A DNA stretch of 64,000 nt from Sphagnum compactum (GCA_965153455.1 OZ234495.1:20890875-20954874), one strand, 5' to 3'. Counted from the stretch's first letter, positions 12,423 to 26,000 are shown. Notes: generated by a model from the letters alone, not told the origin. Made by a program: numbers and translations.

Positions 12423-13467
12423 ATGGCGGATCGCGGTGGAGGTGAAAGAGGAGGAGACAGAGGGGGTTTTGGCCGTGGCTTCGGCCGTGGTGATAGAGGC
12501 GGCCGTGGAGATAGGGGACGGGGCGATCGCAGAGGTGGGCGTCGTGGTCCCAAGCGTGAAGAGGAGGAGAAATGGGTGCCGGTCACTAAGCTGGGGAGGC
12601 TGGTGAAGGATGGGAAAATCAAGTCGCTTGAGCAGATTTACCTCTTCTCTCTTCCTATCAAGGAACACCAGATCGTAGAGTTCTTCTTGGGGTCTGCCCT
12701 CAAGGATGAGGTCATGAAAATCATGCCAGTGCAGAAGCAGACGCGCGCTGGACAGAGAACTAGGTTCAAAGCCTTCGTCGTTGTCGGGGACAGCAATGGT
12801 CATGTTGGTCTTGGAGTGAAGTGCAGTAAGGAGGTAGCGACGGCCATTCGTGGCGCCATCATCATGGCTAAGCTTTCCGTCATCCCTGTACGCCGAGGGT
12901 ATTGGGGGAACAAGATCGGCAAGCCCCATACCGTGCCTTGTAAGGTGACTGGGAAGTGCGGCTCTGTGACGGTGCGACTGGTTCCTGCTCCACGAGGTTC
13001 TGGTATTGTGGCTGCCCGTGTTCCTAAGAAGGTGCTTCAGTTCGCTGGTATCGAGGATGTGTTTACATCCTCCCGTGGCTCCACCAAGACGCTCGGCAAC
13101 TTCGTGAAGGTAAGTACCTATTGCGGTGTTCTCGTTTACTCTCAACTCTTTTCTGTTCTTTTTCCCTTTCTTTCTTTCTATCAGCAACACAACATAATCC
13201 TGTCCTCTTGCAAATGAGACCCTAAGACAAGTAGGCATCCGTTTTCGAATTCTTGTTGGAAACCTATGACAAGTCTGACATATGTGGATTGAGTTTGCCC
13301 CACAGGCTACATTCGAGTGTCTGTTGAAGACTTATGGGTTCTTGACACCTGATTTGTGGAGGGAGACACGCTTTACTCGTTCTCCATTCCAGGAATTTAC
13401 CGATTTTTTGGCCAAACCCCATAAGATCAGCGTGTTGGAGGACGTGGAGAAAACTCCTGTCTACTAG
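12423..13467 (+). CDS. RPS2: 40S ribosomal protein S2 (uS5)
   Basis: Two exons: 12423-13109 and 13306-13467, joined in phase 0 (AAG|GTAAGT to CACAG|GCT), giving 282 residues, the usual length in plants. Residues 1 to about 45 are Arg/Gly-rich ([14 protein letters not shown]), typical of eukaryotic uS5. The S5 domain follows, with the conserved block [20 protein letters not shown], then [13 protein letters not shown] and [16 protein letters not shown]. Exon 2 supplies the C-terminus ([10 protein letters not shown], ending [10 protein letters not shown]-like). uS5 sits on the 40S subunit near the mRNA entry channel and is needed for decoding accuracy and small-subunit assembly. The start is the first ATG in the leader and matches the family N-terminus. 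GC content is clearly higher than the surroundings. Nothing suggests damage. Confidence 0.96.
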
Positions 13468-16400
13468 AGCAGCGTGGGCGTCTCTCTCTCTGGTTTTTTT
13501 TTTGTCCAAAAGACTCCTGATCTGCATTACCATGCTGCTTATTTGAAAGTAAAGAGCTTCCACACATCGCTTTCCATATCCTTCTCTGTTTTTGTAGTTG
13601 TGACCTGATAAGTTTCTCGTATCTATGTAGATGTTTGATTCACAAGTTCATGGGGCTTTGGTCTGAGTTTTTGTTTTTGTACAGAGTGCTTGTGCATTAT
13701 CATCACATTTCTTTTGTGTTGGATGTGCTTATGCAAACAGATTTAGACAGTTGCATTCTTTTCCATTATCCACCGTCTGAATGATGTGCTTGCAATTTGA
13801 CTGCTGATGTTCATAAAAAGGGCTCAGTCAAATGTTGTTTGGACCATCTCTGAATTTAGCGCATTTGTCAGGCATTATAACTGGCCCTTGAGCATTGGTA
13901 AGAGTGCTGGTGTCTCAACAATGAACAGTTGTTCAAGGGTTTATTTTGTGGCTTTTGCTATTTCAAATGGCACTGTTGCAGATTTTGGGGTACTAGTTCT
14001 GGAATGTTTGTCTGTTGTTACTGCAGGTGGCTTCAACTCCAACTTTCACTCTGTATTTTTGTTTTTGAAAGGGCACCGAACCTGGATAATTTCTTCTGTG
14101 GTCTGAAGAATCAAACTTAGGATATTGTGATGGCATGTATTCACCATGGCAGCATTAACCTCGGCATGCACATTGCCAAATGAATTTCATTTTGAAATCT
14201 CCAACTTCAAAGGATTCTTCAGGGGAAATTTTTGAAGCCCACATGGGTCTTTGAAAAAAATCACGTTCTGAGGTTTATTCTTTTGTTTTCCTCTTTCTTT
14301 GATGAAGTTCTTGTTTGGCTTTGACTTTTTCCCTCTTTTTTTTTTTTCTTCTTTCTTGTTATTGGGTCTTCTCTATCCCTCTTTGAGCTACCCAACATCA
14401 AGTCTGAGTCTTCCTGTTACCACAAGTCCTGTATGAAAACATGGGATCAAACCCCGGATGCTGTTATAATATGGCTGCTCCACAGCTTATGATGTCAGTA
14501 GGGAAGTTATGCTAGCTGATCCATGTTGCTGTTGAACAGGTCTCTGAATATATGTGTGACTGTCCTACTAAGATTTTGTTTTCCTTTGGTCTTTAAGCTT
14601 GAGTTTCCTCTATCTCCTTGTGCTGATATGTTATCAGATCTGAAGTCTCTCCAGCCTTATGATTAATTCATCCGTGAACGAACTTGAATCATAAGTGTGG
14701 GGAAGTTCTTAGTACTTATGAGGAGAAGTTCTTAGTTCTTTCTTGACAGGTTCCCTGTGGTTTAAGAGGGAATCTGGGCTTGTGTAATCCACATGGCTAG
14801 GTGATGTGCTCCCAATTTTGAGCATGTTGTTATGTATTTATCTTGACCCCAACGCCAGGATCTGATGAAGTCCGTAAGGGAGTAATGGCAGCTAGTCAAT
14901 GGCCTCACTGCTGTTCACAATGAAGGTGAGATAGTCTGATGCTTTGTGAGAAACACAAAGTTTATGATCCTCTTGTCCTTGTTTTCATTTGGTTTTGCTG
15001 GAATGACACGTGCAAATTGGATTTTGGTTAAAACTTTTGGAATATATGTGGGTCTGCAAGCAATAGATAGGGACTTATTTCACCTGATAAGTGATTATTA
15101 ATGAGCAATAAACTGATGACAAACTTGGACTTAAGCTAGATTTAAATCTACAATGAATACAAAGGAACTTATAGTAACCAATACTGTAATTTTTCTTAAC
15201 AGAACAATGTGCCATAAGTCACAAGGTGAAGACCCTTTTTGAAAGTGAACTAATGATATATGTGAAAAGCACCCAAAAAAAATTCGTCTTATACATGCAC
15301 TAAGTAGGAAGTAGGTGGGTAGAACCGCCCATCATCGATTAGTAGCTGGTGGACGAACACCCAGATAACTTGCACACAAGTAGGTGGCCATTCAGAATGA
15401 CCCCAAAATCTGAAAGCTCGGTTCAAAAGATTAGTGGACAACCTTTTTTACTTGATGGTTTAAGGATGGAGTTCTTATGTTTGGCCACTTCCCAGACAAT
15501 GTTTGGCAAATAAGAACTCACCCTTCACCTTCATTCCAGGTGCCAGATTGTTAGGCATAATTAATGCATGTTTGGGACGTCTGCCCCATGATGGGTGGGT
15601 GGGCATGACATTGTAAATCCAGAATTGAGGTATGATCTTACCTGAAGTCCGACTGGATTTCTGAACATACCTCATTCTGGATTCACAGTCTAGGTAAAAT
15701 GATCTAGGCAACCAGTGAGTCCTCATTACTACTGATCTAGGTAATGAGGCCGCACTGGTTGTGGTGTAGGAAGATCTGTGTTTGACAAGCAAGGGGGTTA
15801 TGATTTTCAAGCCTTCCTACTTAGGGACCGGGTATATTTCACTCTTTTCAGAACCAAATGTATTTGTGTAAACAACTATTAAAGGTGCTAGGCGTACGAC
15901 TGCCTAAACTTCTTGGAACTCCAAGCTGGAAAGTGCTGTGAAAGCAGCATGTCAGCTCTTCCAGCCCTGAAGTGTTTGTCCATCGGCCTATCTACCCTAC
16001 CTCACACAAACCAGAACAAACAAAGACTTATGGCAACTGTGGGTTTGTTTTTTCCAATTTTGTGATGTGATCACACTGGCAATCATCCACAAGAGGAATT
16101 AGTCAAGTTTAGATACACTCCAGAGAGAAAAGTAGAAAACTTTAAGCAACCTCCTACAGTTCCGGAACTTGCTGAAACCTTATTATCTAAATATGGCAAA
16201 ATAGACATATATTTCCCAAATATATCCTTCATAACCTGTTGCCGCGAACGTACATATATTTTGGCTATGGTGTGAAAATTTGCCAAAAAGAAGCACTGCT
16301 GCCAACCTTTGTGTAAACTATTTTTTTGAAAACTTGCCAATCATCAATAAAACAAAGCACCCGACAAAGGGGGAGAAAATGGAAAAGACAAGAGGACTCA

Positions 16401-17740
16401 AGACCAGGCAAACAAAGAAACCTTCAAAGAAGGCAAATAGCTAGGGGAATGGGACAAACCAAGGACTCGAACACCTTTGTTGTGAGAAGCATATAAGATA
16501 AGGAGAGGGGAGGAACATTTGAAAGGATGCCTAGCCTAGAAGAACCTCATGTACATACAGAAACAACATGCTTTAAAATAATGGTCATTTACATTCATTC
16601 CAAAGCCATCGACACCCTCTCTCTATAAAATGAACAAACTAAAAGAGGAGAACTTTCAAAGCCTTTCACTTTTCATGTCATATTAGCACATTCCTGAAAA
16701 AAATTGTTAATTTAATAATACAAATATTCAAAGATATCTATGGCTAGTGAGAGAAACATGTCCATAAAATTCTAGTCGGAGTTATGGTTTGCTCACATAT
16801 GCATTGAGAGAGACTATTGATTATTGGATGGGGGAAGCCTAATATGATGCGTAGTGTTGAAAGAAAGTGTTTGAGGCCATCCTAAAAGATGGGATGATTA
16901 GGTCGGTAAAAAGTCAAGCTTCAACTTGCACAAGATTTTAATCGAAAATGATAACAATCAAAACAACAACTCAAGGATGATGTTGAAAAATGAGTGCTTA
17001 TAGATGTTTTTTTATTGCTCTTTTAAAGATGATTCGTTTCTTTTTTTAATAGTTGCTCAAATGATGGGATGGAAGATTGAGCAGATGGAGGTAAAAAGTC
17101 ATAAGCTCGCTTAAAATGAGCTTGAAATGGGAGTGGACCTAAATTGCTGACCTTTATAGCACTTAATAAAATTAGATGATCATCTTGCAAAAATTTGGAT
17201 GTAATTATTGGAGTGACAAGCCCCTAGCTCCCCAAGTACATTGTTGAGACAATAACATTCACACAAATAAAATTTATCCCTCTATAAAAATGGGAAGAAA
17301 GACTTGTTGACAAACAAATGGAGCCTCAAAATTCTGACCCTAAAAGTTTTTCAAATACACAAATGAGAATCAAAAATAAAAAAAAGTTACCTGATTTTGA
17401 AAATCCCAAAGTGGTAGGAAAAAAATGAAAAAAAAAGAGAAAATGGCCTCTCTACCATCTAATTTTGTTTTCACCTGGCCAAACATGCCATGGCAACTTC
17501 TGAAATCCCCAAGGTCCCATGAGGCTGTGAATGGGGCCTTCCAAAATTTTCGGAAGTTCCTTTTTGGAAGGCCAAGTTCACATCCTCACAATTTTTTCCC
17601 AGAAATTCTTTCACAGGTGCATTAAAATCTAAGCACTTTGCGGTGTGTAAATGGAGGATGCCTTATATGCCGTAATTGAATTAGCTGCAAGCTCTACAAG
17701 CATGTCACCTTTTACTTTTTGAAATGCCTGTGCGGCCTTT
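13468..17740. other. Intergenic, RPS2 3' region and repeat debris
   Basis: No credible gene is seen. The region 14385-14960 holds diverged copies of an interspersed repeat also found in AKR2 intron 1 (19540-19790) and in both copies of the segmental duplication. Short open frames at 15475-15810 and 16083-16340 (-) have no recognisable features. Confidence 0.5.
14385..14960. repeat. Interspersed repeat related to 19540-19790
   Basis: Shared landmarks are 'ccaacatca(a/c)gtctgagtct' at the start and 'gagctgatgaa..cagt.ggtaatggcagct' followed by 'gctgttcatgatgaaggtga' at the end. Here the parts are separated (14388-14420, 14455-14530, 14843-14960), suggesting two overlapping or rearranged copies. 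Related copies are at 19540-19790, 24845-25020 and 54868-55030. No coding capacity is evident; a SINE or short non-autonomous element is possible. Confidence 0.5.
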
Positions 17741-17754
17741 TTTTTACAGTGATA

Positions 17755-18137
17755 CCCGGTGAGTTTGAATTTTCCATCATGATACCCAGTAGATACCTGG
17801 TGTAACTAGATTTACCTAGTTAACCATGGTGGTTAGCTCAGTTACTTTTTTGTACTACCTACTTACTAACAACTCATTAGCCGGTTGTTATTAGTAGGTA
17901 GGTAGTAAAAACAGCCCTTACCCATGTATAAACTATAAACCATATTTACTCGCCTAGTAGTTACCTATTTTCTTACCTATCTACCCTATATCAATTTCCT
18001 ACAGAATTGGTTACTGAGGTGAAGCCAATATTAACTCAGGTTGAGGTTCATTCACACCTGAGAAATAACGGGCATCCAGTGGATGGATGCCAGTGGATGG
18101 ATGGTGCGCTGGCGGGTGCTGGTTCACCGTAGCCCAC
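17755..18137. mobile_element. MITE-like element, same family as 45496-45865, opposite orientation
   Basis: The right end (about 18098-18137) reads GGTGCGCTGGCGGGTGCTGG and matches the right terminal repeat of the 45.5-kb element. Internal landmarks (ACCATGGTGGTTAGCT and 'gtaggtaggtagtaaaaacagccc') also occur there but inverted. The left end is poorly defined. It lies about 500 bases upstream of the AKR2 start, so it may touch the promoter. Confidence 0.55.
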
Positions 18138-18539
18138 AAAAGGGAAACATGGAAATGTATCAATAACATTGCCCCCCCAGGACGATGCCTTAAAAGTTGG
18201 TAACTTCAAGGCAAGAGGGAAGGAAACAGAGCCCCCAGGTAAAATACTCGTGGAACCGCTGGATAATGAATAGGGTGGAGGACCCGGGCGGGGGGAGGGG
18301 AAGGACAAATGACAATACTCGCCGGGATCACAACACAAAAAGAGCTTTGGATAGCTGGCGAGGATCCGCTGGATGGAAAACCAATAATCGACGGACACTG
18401 ACATTACTCACCGGTTCGTTTCTGGAGCCTGTGAGTAGAAGTAGCGACCGCTGTATGGGGATTAAAGAACCGACGGATAGAAGGAGGTGCAACCAAGGGG
18501 ACGAAGGGGAGGAGGACAAGACGCACCGCACCACAGCTC

Positions 18540-18662
18540 TCTTGTGTCGCTCCGCACCTCACAAGCTTCGCTCGCTCCCTTGCTTTGCTCGCTCGCTCGC
18601 TAGCTCGTCCGCCCGGTGCTCACGTTTTCTGGATCTGCTTCCTTTCTTGGAAAATCTCCGCC
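18540..18662 (+). promoter_or_regulatory. AKR2 5' leader with CT-rich tract
   Basis: A pyrimidine-rich stretch with GCTCGCTCGCTCGCTAGCTC (near 18587-18606) directly precedes the ATG at 18663. CT-rich leaders of this kind are common around transcription starts of constitutively expressed plant genes. No clear TATA box is seen, so the exact start of transcription is open. Confidence 0.4.
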
Positions 18663-21600
18663 ATGGCTTCTCCTGCCGGTGAGTTTCAGCTGTTTTTTTC
18701 CCTCCTTTAATGGCCCTCTTTCCCCCTTGTTTTTGGTTTGGTTTGGTTTAGTCTGGTTTTGATTTGCTTTGAATCGCCTTCTCTCTCTCAAGGAGAATCG
18801 AGTGGATGCTTTTCCTCCCTTGTTTATACGGTTCTGTATGTGCCCTTTTTTGTGTTTTTGTTTTATTTCTTGTGGTCTGTCTTCTACGGTATTTCAGGTC
18901 TCTTTGTTTTTTTGTTTCGGGGTAGTTGTTGAGGGTTTGTGTTTTTGCTTTCTTTGTCAGAGTTTCGCCTCTCAGCGAATTAGGTCATGTGGAGAGGAAG
19001 TCGCAAGCATCAGAGTTTTCTAGCGGTGATGATGCCTTCGGATTTGTGGACAGGTCGTAGAAGTTGTATATCGGTAGCAGTTCAGGAGGGATTTTGGTCT
19101 GATTTTGCTGCTGCTGGTTAAAGGTATCTTATGTCTGGAAGCACCTAGTGCATCGTGATGGTCGTGTTACTGTAGATCTTTAGTAGGAATTTTCGTGGAA
19201 TCCATCTGTGTGAGAAAAAAGAACGATGCTTTCAACGAAGCGCGTCTTTGATGTCTTTGCATGCATCCATCCCTACGAACCCACAGATCGGAGCTTTTTC
19301 GTGTGAATCACTTCTATAAAGATTTGAGATTGCTAAGATTTCTTGTCTTCTCCTGGTAACGGAAGTGGTCCTATTTTGGAAGCAATGAGGTTCTGATGTG
19401 CTTGTTACTGATTCTTTTTGCTTTTCTTGCTTATTTTCTGGCAGGCAATTGAAAATTCTGTTATTCTGTTCTCTTGTTGTGGCATGAAGTCTGTTTTATT
19501 TCAATGTCGGTTTTCTTCTTGTTTCAATGTCTCTTGAGTGCTAGCCAACATCACGTCTGAGTCTTCCCATTGCTTCCGGAAAGGCAACAGAAACTCAGGA
19601 CGCAGATTGTGTATAATGGTTTGCCCAAGTTTTTGGGAAGATTATTATATGCTTATCTACACCCACTGTTGGGAGCTGATGAACTCAGTGGGTAGTCATG
19701 GCAGCTCATCACTGCCGTTCGTGATGAAGGTGATGGCCTGTCACTTTGTGAGCGGCTCTCATGAGGTTATGACTGCACTCATTGTTGTGTTACCTTTAGT
19801 TGTTGTTGTGGAGATTTCTCTGCAACTTCATCGATCTATTTTTTCAGTCTTCCCAGTTGTGACATCCTTATCTGGAAGTCCTTTCAAAGCAGACATTTTT
19901 ACCTTGTTCTGGCTTTCTTAATTGTGAGTATGGAGATCTATCAATGCTCATGAGAGTATTTCATTTCAATGCCAGTCCTGATTGAATGGCTGTTTTGGAA
20001 TCAGAACTCTTGATAGGGGGTTGATATTAAAGCTTGCACCTGTCAGTTCATTGTTGAGAATTATGGTTAAGCAGATGCAGTTGTGTGAAGACCTGTACTC
20101 TGTTAATCTCCAATTCTCAGATAGAATTTTTTGCAGGTTTTTGCCACAAAAGTTGCTGCAAGCTCAGTCCATATTCTGAATTTCCCTCTTGAGATTGCAG
20201 GGAAGGTGGATGAATCAAAGGCTTCATCCAAGGCAGCAGAGGAAGAAGAGGCCCCAGCAGCAGCAGCATCAACTGCTGCTTTGCCTGGTGATGAGACTGA
20301 AGCTGGTGTCCCCAATCCCTTTGACTTCTCTGCAATGACTGGGCTTTTGAATGTATGCCACAATCCCTCTGCTTGTTCCACTTGTTTTTCCTTGTGGGTG
20401 ACTGTAAACCTTAATTGTGCACTTAAAAATTATTTATTTCTCAAGGTGAATATATTCCCTGTGTACTGACCCATAATACGCAGTTCCTCCCCCCCCCGCT
20501 GAGCAATTTTATGTACTTTCCTGGAACTCTCAAATATGGTTCTTGAAGGCTTGTCCAATAACGTACAGTTCCAAACTTGAGCAATTAGCAATGCAATTTA
20601 ACTTGAAGACAAAATCATGTTTGAAGTATATAATATGCGGGTTTCCAGGAAAGCTGGACTGCGTTCAGTGGTGCCTGGGACTCATTTTTCAATGTAAGCT
20701 TGCTAGCAGATAAGATAGCCAACAATTAACCAATTTCTTGTGCCCTCTAATCATTTACCTTAAGTAATCTTGAAACTCCTTTATCACAGTGAGGAATTGA
20801 CCCCTGTTTCTTCAAACATTACAGAGGCTTTGCCTTCCATGCTAATTGCCACTGGGAATTTGGAGCCAATTTTGGTGTTCTGCATCTCTTATCCAAATGA
20901 TGGATTTTTGTGTTTTGTGTGAAACAACTGTTTCCTTAGGACCCAAGCATAAAGGAGATGGCAGAGCAGATTGCCAAGGACCCTGCCTTCAATCAGATGG
21001 CCCAGCAGCTTCAACGCAGTGTCCAGAATGTGGGTGATGAGGGTGTGCCTCAGTTGGACACAAATCAGTACATAAATGCAATGCAGCAAGTTATGCAGAA
21101 CCCCCAGTTTATGACTATGGCTGAACGTTTGGGGAATGCCCTCATGCAGGCAAGCTTCCCTGTCTTGCTCTTTCAATTCGTCTATGCAGTAGTAGCTATG
21201 AGTTGGCTCACATACAGAGCCCTGAGTTTCCACTTTGCTTCTTTGTTGCTTTGTCATGTATCCATTTTGCAATAGCCCATTTATTGGGGGCATCTGAGTT
21301 CTAAAGCTCAGCAAATGTTAGTTGTCAGATGTTGAGTTCCTTGTGAGCAAGAGGTAGGAGTGAAGAAAATGTGGATGATAACAAGTGTTTTAAATCTTTG
21401 GTTGGTTGGAAGTATTTCCACCAGGATTTTCAGATAATATTGCTGTGATGAGTTGCAGGATCCTGCTATGTCAGGTATGCTATCAAACCTGACCAATCCT
21501 GCCCATAAGGAGCAACTTGAACAGCGGATGGCCCAAGTTCGTGAGGACCCCACTCTGAAACCTGTTCTCGAGGAGATTGAGAGTGGAGGCCCTGCAGCCA

Positions 21601-22853
21601 TGATGAAGTGAGATCCTCTTACTCTTCACATTCACAGACAACTTTTATCTCCATTTACATTGCACTCTTGAGTCTTTCTTTCACTTCAATGAAAAGTTCT
21701 ACCTTTGTTTTGGCTTTCTTAATAGTTAATATGGAGATTTTTTGATTCTCATGAGAGTTACAATATTTGTTTTGTTTCGTTCTCATCTCCTTGGTGCAGC
21801 CAAACTTGGCCAAGGTATAGAAGTTGCAAGTGAAATGCAAAATATGAGTTTTATTCTGTAACTCTCTGGTCTATTTCATGACTATTGTCTTTGAGCTGCA
21901 TCATTGTTCAGGATTGGCTGTGCAATGTGCCTGTAGGTACTGGAATGATCCAGCAGTTTTAAGCAAACTAGGACAAGCCATGGGTGTGGGTATCCCTGGA
22001 GAAGCAGGCCTTCCAGCATACAGGAATGAAGAGGGTACTGAAGAGGAAGGTGAAGATGATGTGGGTGAGGAAGAAGAGGACGAGTTGACAGTTCATCACA
22101 CTGCCAGCACAGGGGATGTAGAGGTCTGTCTCTCTTGTGCTTTCATATCTGTGCTAAATTCCATCTTTCAGAATGTTCTGTATAGGAACAAACACTCCAG
22201 CTCATTATTCAGAACACTTTTCTGATCTGAGGGTTGGAAGTGTTGCTGCAGGGTTTGAAGATTCTTTTGCAAGAGGGTGCAGACAAGGATGAGAAGGATG
22301 ATGAGGGACGGACAGGCTTGCACTTTGCTTCTGGTTATGGAGAGGTAAGATTTTTGCTGTAGTACATGGACTGTATTTTTTCATTACTACATGTTAATCA
22401 ACTATTAACTGCTGCTGCAGTATGTGAGACAGTATGCAAAACATTCTCTGAGAGCATGTCTATTTGCAGGTGCAATGTGCTGAGGTGTTGCTGGAAGCTG
22501 GAGCAGCTGTGGATGCTCTTGACAAGAATAACAATACCCCACTGCACTATGCTGCTGGTTATGGCCGTAAGGAATGTGTCGAGCTCCTCCTAAAGAATGG
22601 GGCTGCTGTGTAAGTCTCTTGTTGTCTCTTGCCCCATTGTCTACTACCATCAAGACAGCGGTTTGCTACCCTTGACTTGTGATGAACCAGTTTCAAACAT
22701 TTTCTCAATTCTTGAAAGCATGTCTTGTGTTGAGAAGTCCTTTGGGGTTGCAGGACTTTACGGAATTTGGATGGCAAGACTCCGGTCGATGTTGCCAAGC
22801 TGAATACCCAGAGTGAGGTGCTGAAGCTGTTGGAGAAGGATGTCTTCTTGTAA
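18663..22853 (+). CDS. AKR2: AKR2-type ankyrin repeat chaperone for organelle outer-membrane proteins
   Basis: Eight exons: 18663-18678, 20201-20352, 20940-21149, 21459-21607, 21937-22123, 22252-22344, 22470-22609, 22754-22853. Joined they encode 348 residues, close to the usual 340. All splice sites are GT-AG except intron 3, which starts GC (CAG|GCAAGC). Residues 1-56 are Ala/Glu-rich and end [11 protein letters not shown]. Residues 57-176 hold the conserved client-binding region ([23 protein letters not shown]1-like helices; [13 protein letters not shown]). An acidic stretch lies at about 206-226, and four ankyrin repeats fill about 227-348 ([29 protein letters not shown]), ending KLLEKDVFL. 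In Arabidopsis, AKR2A binds newly made chloroplast outer-envelope and peroxisomal tail-anchored proteins in the cytosol and delivers them, its ankyrin part contacting plastid lipids. The 1.5-kb first intron after only 16 coding bases is typical of highly expressed genes. The reading frame is intact. Confidence 0.95.
19540..19790. repeat. Interspersed repeat inside AKR2 intron 1
   Basis: Starts 'gctagccaacatcacgtctg' and contains GGGAGCTGATGAACTCAGTG and 'cgttcgtgatgaaggtgatgg'. The same series of landmarks occurs at 14385-14960, 24845-25020 and 54868-55030. It is intronic and non-coding. Confidence 0.55.
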
Positions 22854-23027
22854 ACTGCTTCATGGAATTTACATTACCAATTGATCAACAGCTGTGTGGT
22901 CACAATCACTAGTTTTTTTATCTACTGTGCTCACACTTGTATTTTCATCATATACTATGATCTGTTTCTACCCTTGCCACCCAGCTCACAAGTTTCTTGT
23001 CAACTGCAGAAAGTTGTGAAAGGCCAG

Positions 23028-26000
23028 TTACTCATGTAATTGACCTAGTGCTGCACCTTGTTTTTTGATACTCACGGAAGTACTTGTTCAGGGTCTTATC
23101 CTCAGAAGAAAGAAGATTTTGAGCAAGGTCTTGTAAATCCGGAGAGACAAAAGTATGTTATTGTTTGTGGTGTCTGTGATCCATGTTTTTCATTGTAATG
23201 GGGTTCTCTTGTCCTCCGAATGGGTTTCAATGAAATTAAAATTTCAGTCATAAAAAGTGTGGCCAATTCCTTTTCTTTGTGCTGTTTGGGATGTCCATAA
23301 AAACCTGATTAGACCAAGATGTATTTGTGCAGCCAGTTTGACTTCTCACAGATGTTTCTAATTGGCTCAAAGTTATACTCTCTGTGGTCAATGACCATTG
23401 GGTGTCAAAGCTTTGAAGGCTTGAGTTTCTCGTGTTTCCTTCTATTAGTAGTTGGATTTTTAATCTCTACACAAGCAGTGGATGTGATAAAATTCCTCAA
23501 TCTTTTAGGATTAAAGGTTGACAAAACTTCTCTGCTTGTGCTTTGCTCGGGCTGTATTTGAGTTTTCAACTTTAAATACTAAAATTGACATGCTGGATCT
23601 AAAAGCTTGTATGAAAGTTCTGATTAATTTGGAGTTCAGCTTAATTCAACATTTTAAGTCTTTATTTCATTAAAAAATGTCCCTTAATTGTAGGTGTATG
23701 CGGGGCTTCAAAATAAACAAGAAATCAGTTCTGTTGAGAGTCTCCTCTCTATCTTCCAACATTTTTGAAGCTTTGGACTTCCCTCTCTTTGTTAGGTTTT
23801 TTTTATGGACTATTTGTTGCATTGCTAATCGAGCGGGTGACTTAGCAAATTTCTACCTCTTTTTCTACGAGTCTGGTTTTTTGAAGCATCTTTTGCAGAC
23901 TGACACTTGCCCGACTATGCTTGAAAGATTATCCCTTGTTTGTAGGATTGTAAATGATCTTTTTGTACTGGGGCTTGGGGACTTAGTCTGGTGTGTGTGG
24001 GCAAAGACACTTTTGGCACCGGCATATATCCAAAAAGGTCTTGTGAGTTGATGTGCGAAGTATACAACCAGTATACAACCAGTTTCCTGCTGCTGGTGAA
24101 GACGCTCTATGCTGGGGCATTATCAACAGTCCGGTCATATAATTTTGCTATTATTGTTAAGTTGGGTGCACCGTCTTATGTTTTTTGAAAAAAATTAAAT
24201 TTATTTTTCATTTGTCAGATTCTATACTAAGTTTCAGCAGGTAGCCAAAAATAGAGAAGCATGCCAGATTTATTTTTATATTTTATATTTTCTTGTTGCC
24301 AAATCAGGCTAAATTGTCTTATGGATGATTGCCACTTCAGCTACATTGCAAAATTTGAAACCAGAAACCCCGGTTGGGTGTCATCAATGGTCAATTATAC
24401 AAGTTTGGGCTTTATGGTTTGTAGTTCTAAAGATTAAAGGTTTGTAGTTTTAAAGATTTCTTAATTTTTCAGATGGTGGGTCTCATTGTCCTCCTAAAAA
24501 ATAATGGCTACCTGTGAAAGATTCTCTATATAGAGGACTGGAGGTTTGCTCATCAAAAGAGAAACTTCGTTTTGGAATTTCATTGTGAGGACTCAGGAGG
24601 TCTTCCAAATGAATATGTAGAGCCCTGTAATACAGGAGCCTTTTGGAGCCCACTTGGTTCTCATTTTGTCTGTTGTATTCTGTTGCCTTCTTCAGAGTCT
24701 TGTAATTGGGGAACTTTTTGAATCCACTTGGTTCTTGCTTTGTCAGTTCTATGCTGTTCCTTTCTGCCAATTGTGTCCTTTTTTCTTTTCTCTTTTCAGT
24801 TCCCTCTATGTTTTTCTTTATGTTTTCCTTTCAGTGGTGTTAGGTGCTAGCCAGCATGATGACTGGGTCTTCTTGTTCCTTTCCGACTTGGGAGAGAAAC
24901 TCAGTAAGCAAGTTACTGGTTCTATGGGCTAATACCCACTGCAGAGAACTGATGAATTCAGTAGCTAATTGTTGGTAGATAAGTTATCATGCATGATGAT
25001 CCTTGAGAGATTATCATTATTGTTAGTCTTTCAGTTCTTCACTCAAGTTTTTCCCTTGTGTGGAGAAACTTGCGACAAAATATATATTTATTTTTTACTT
25101 GCAGCCTGAACACGCTATGTCCTAGCCAAAGGTCGAAGAGTATGTGTTCAGATCACACACCATAATGGTCGCAAATCCTATCACCACTTCTTGAACCCTG
25201 AGAAGCTGTAATAACAAGTTCATGTCAAGGAGCAATTTAAATTGAGATGAGAAATACCCAACCTGATCCTTAAAATGTCTCCTCTTGAGCTTGAATTGTT
25301 TGACATATGGTTGACAAATTTGGGCAGTACATGTGCCTGCCCTAAAACCAAAGAGGTCTTAAAAAAGGGAAATCCTATACCACAACTTTTGGGCAGCTTT
25401 TTGGGCCAAACTGGTTAGCGCTTAGCACATGTTGTTTGGTTGATGGAAACTTAGGGCAGGTTAGAAATTCAAATTTTGGGGCTAATGCACACTTTTTTTT
25501 CCAAGAGCAACCAGCACCCACTAGCACACCATGCTGGATGGACAGTGTGTGGACAGGAAACACTTATTCATTACATTCCTGTCCCATAGTTAACCATGGT
25601 GATTAGCAATGTACTAACCAACTGCATGCATCTACCTACCTAGTAATCACAAGATGCCTTCCCATCTTTACAGTAAACTAAATAGTAACCATTTACATTC
25701 CTTGCGTACTCACTGTGATATATGTATCCACATATCTAGGTAGTGTGAGGTGGGAGTAGGAGGGCTTACAAGATAGGCTACCAATGTAGACTTAACTAGG
25801 ATTGCTCCACACTAAGTGTGTTACAAGGTTTCATCATTTCTCGTGATTTTGTTTGAACTTGTTATAAAGGGGAGCTATTGCAGGATGAACTCCTTGCTTC
25901 TCTATTGCTGTTTAAGCCCTTGGTAGAGCCAATTGGACTCTGTACTAGTTTGTAAAGACCTCCTCATTTTATGTAACGTATTTGGAGGGCACATTACCTA

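Noticed and set aside
12279-13238. 319-codon minus-strand frame opposite RPS2
   Set aside because: It is the complement of a GC-rich, conserved ribosomal-protein exon; no independent evidence.
23319-24188. Open frames in duplication copy 1
   Set aside because: The counterparts in copy 2 differ in length and frame, and none has motifs or splice context; they are not maintained as protein.
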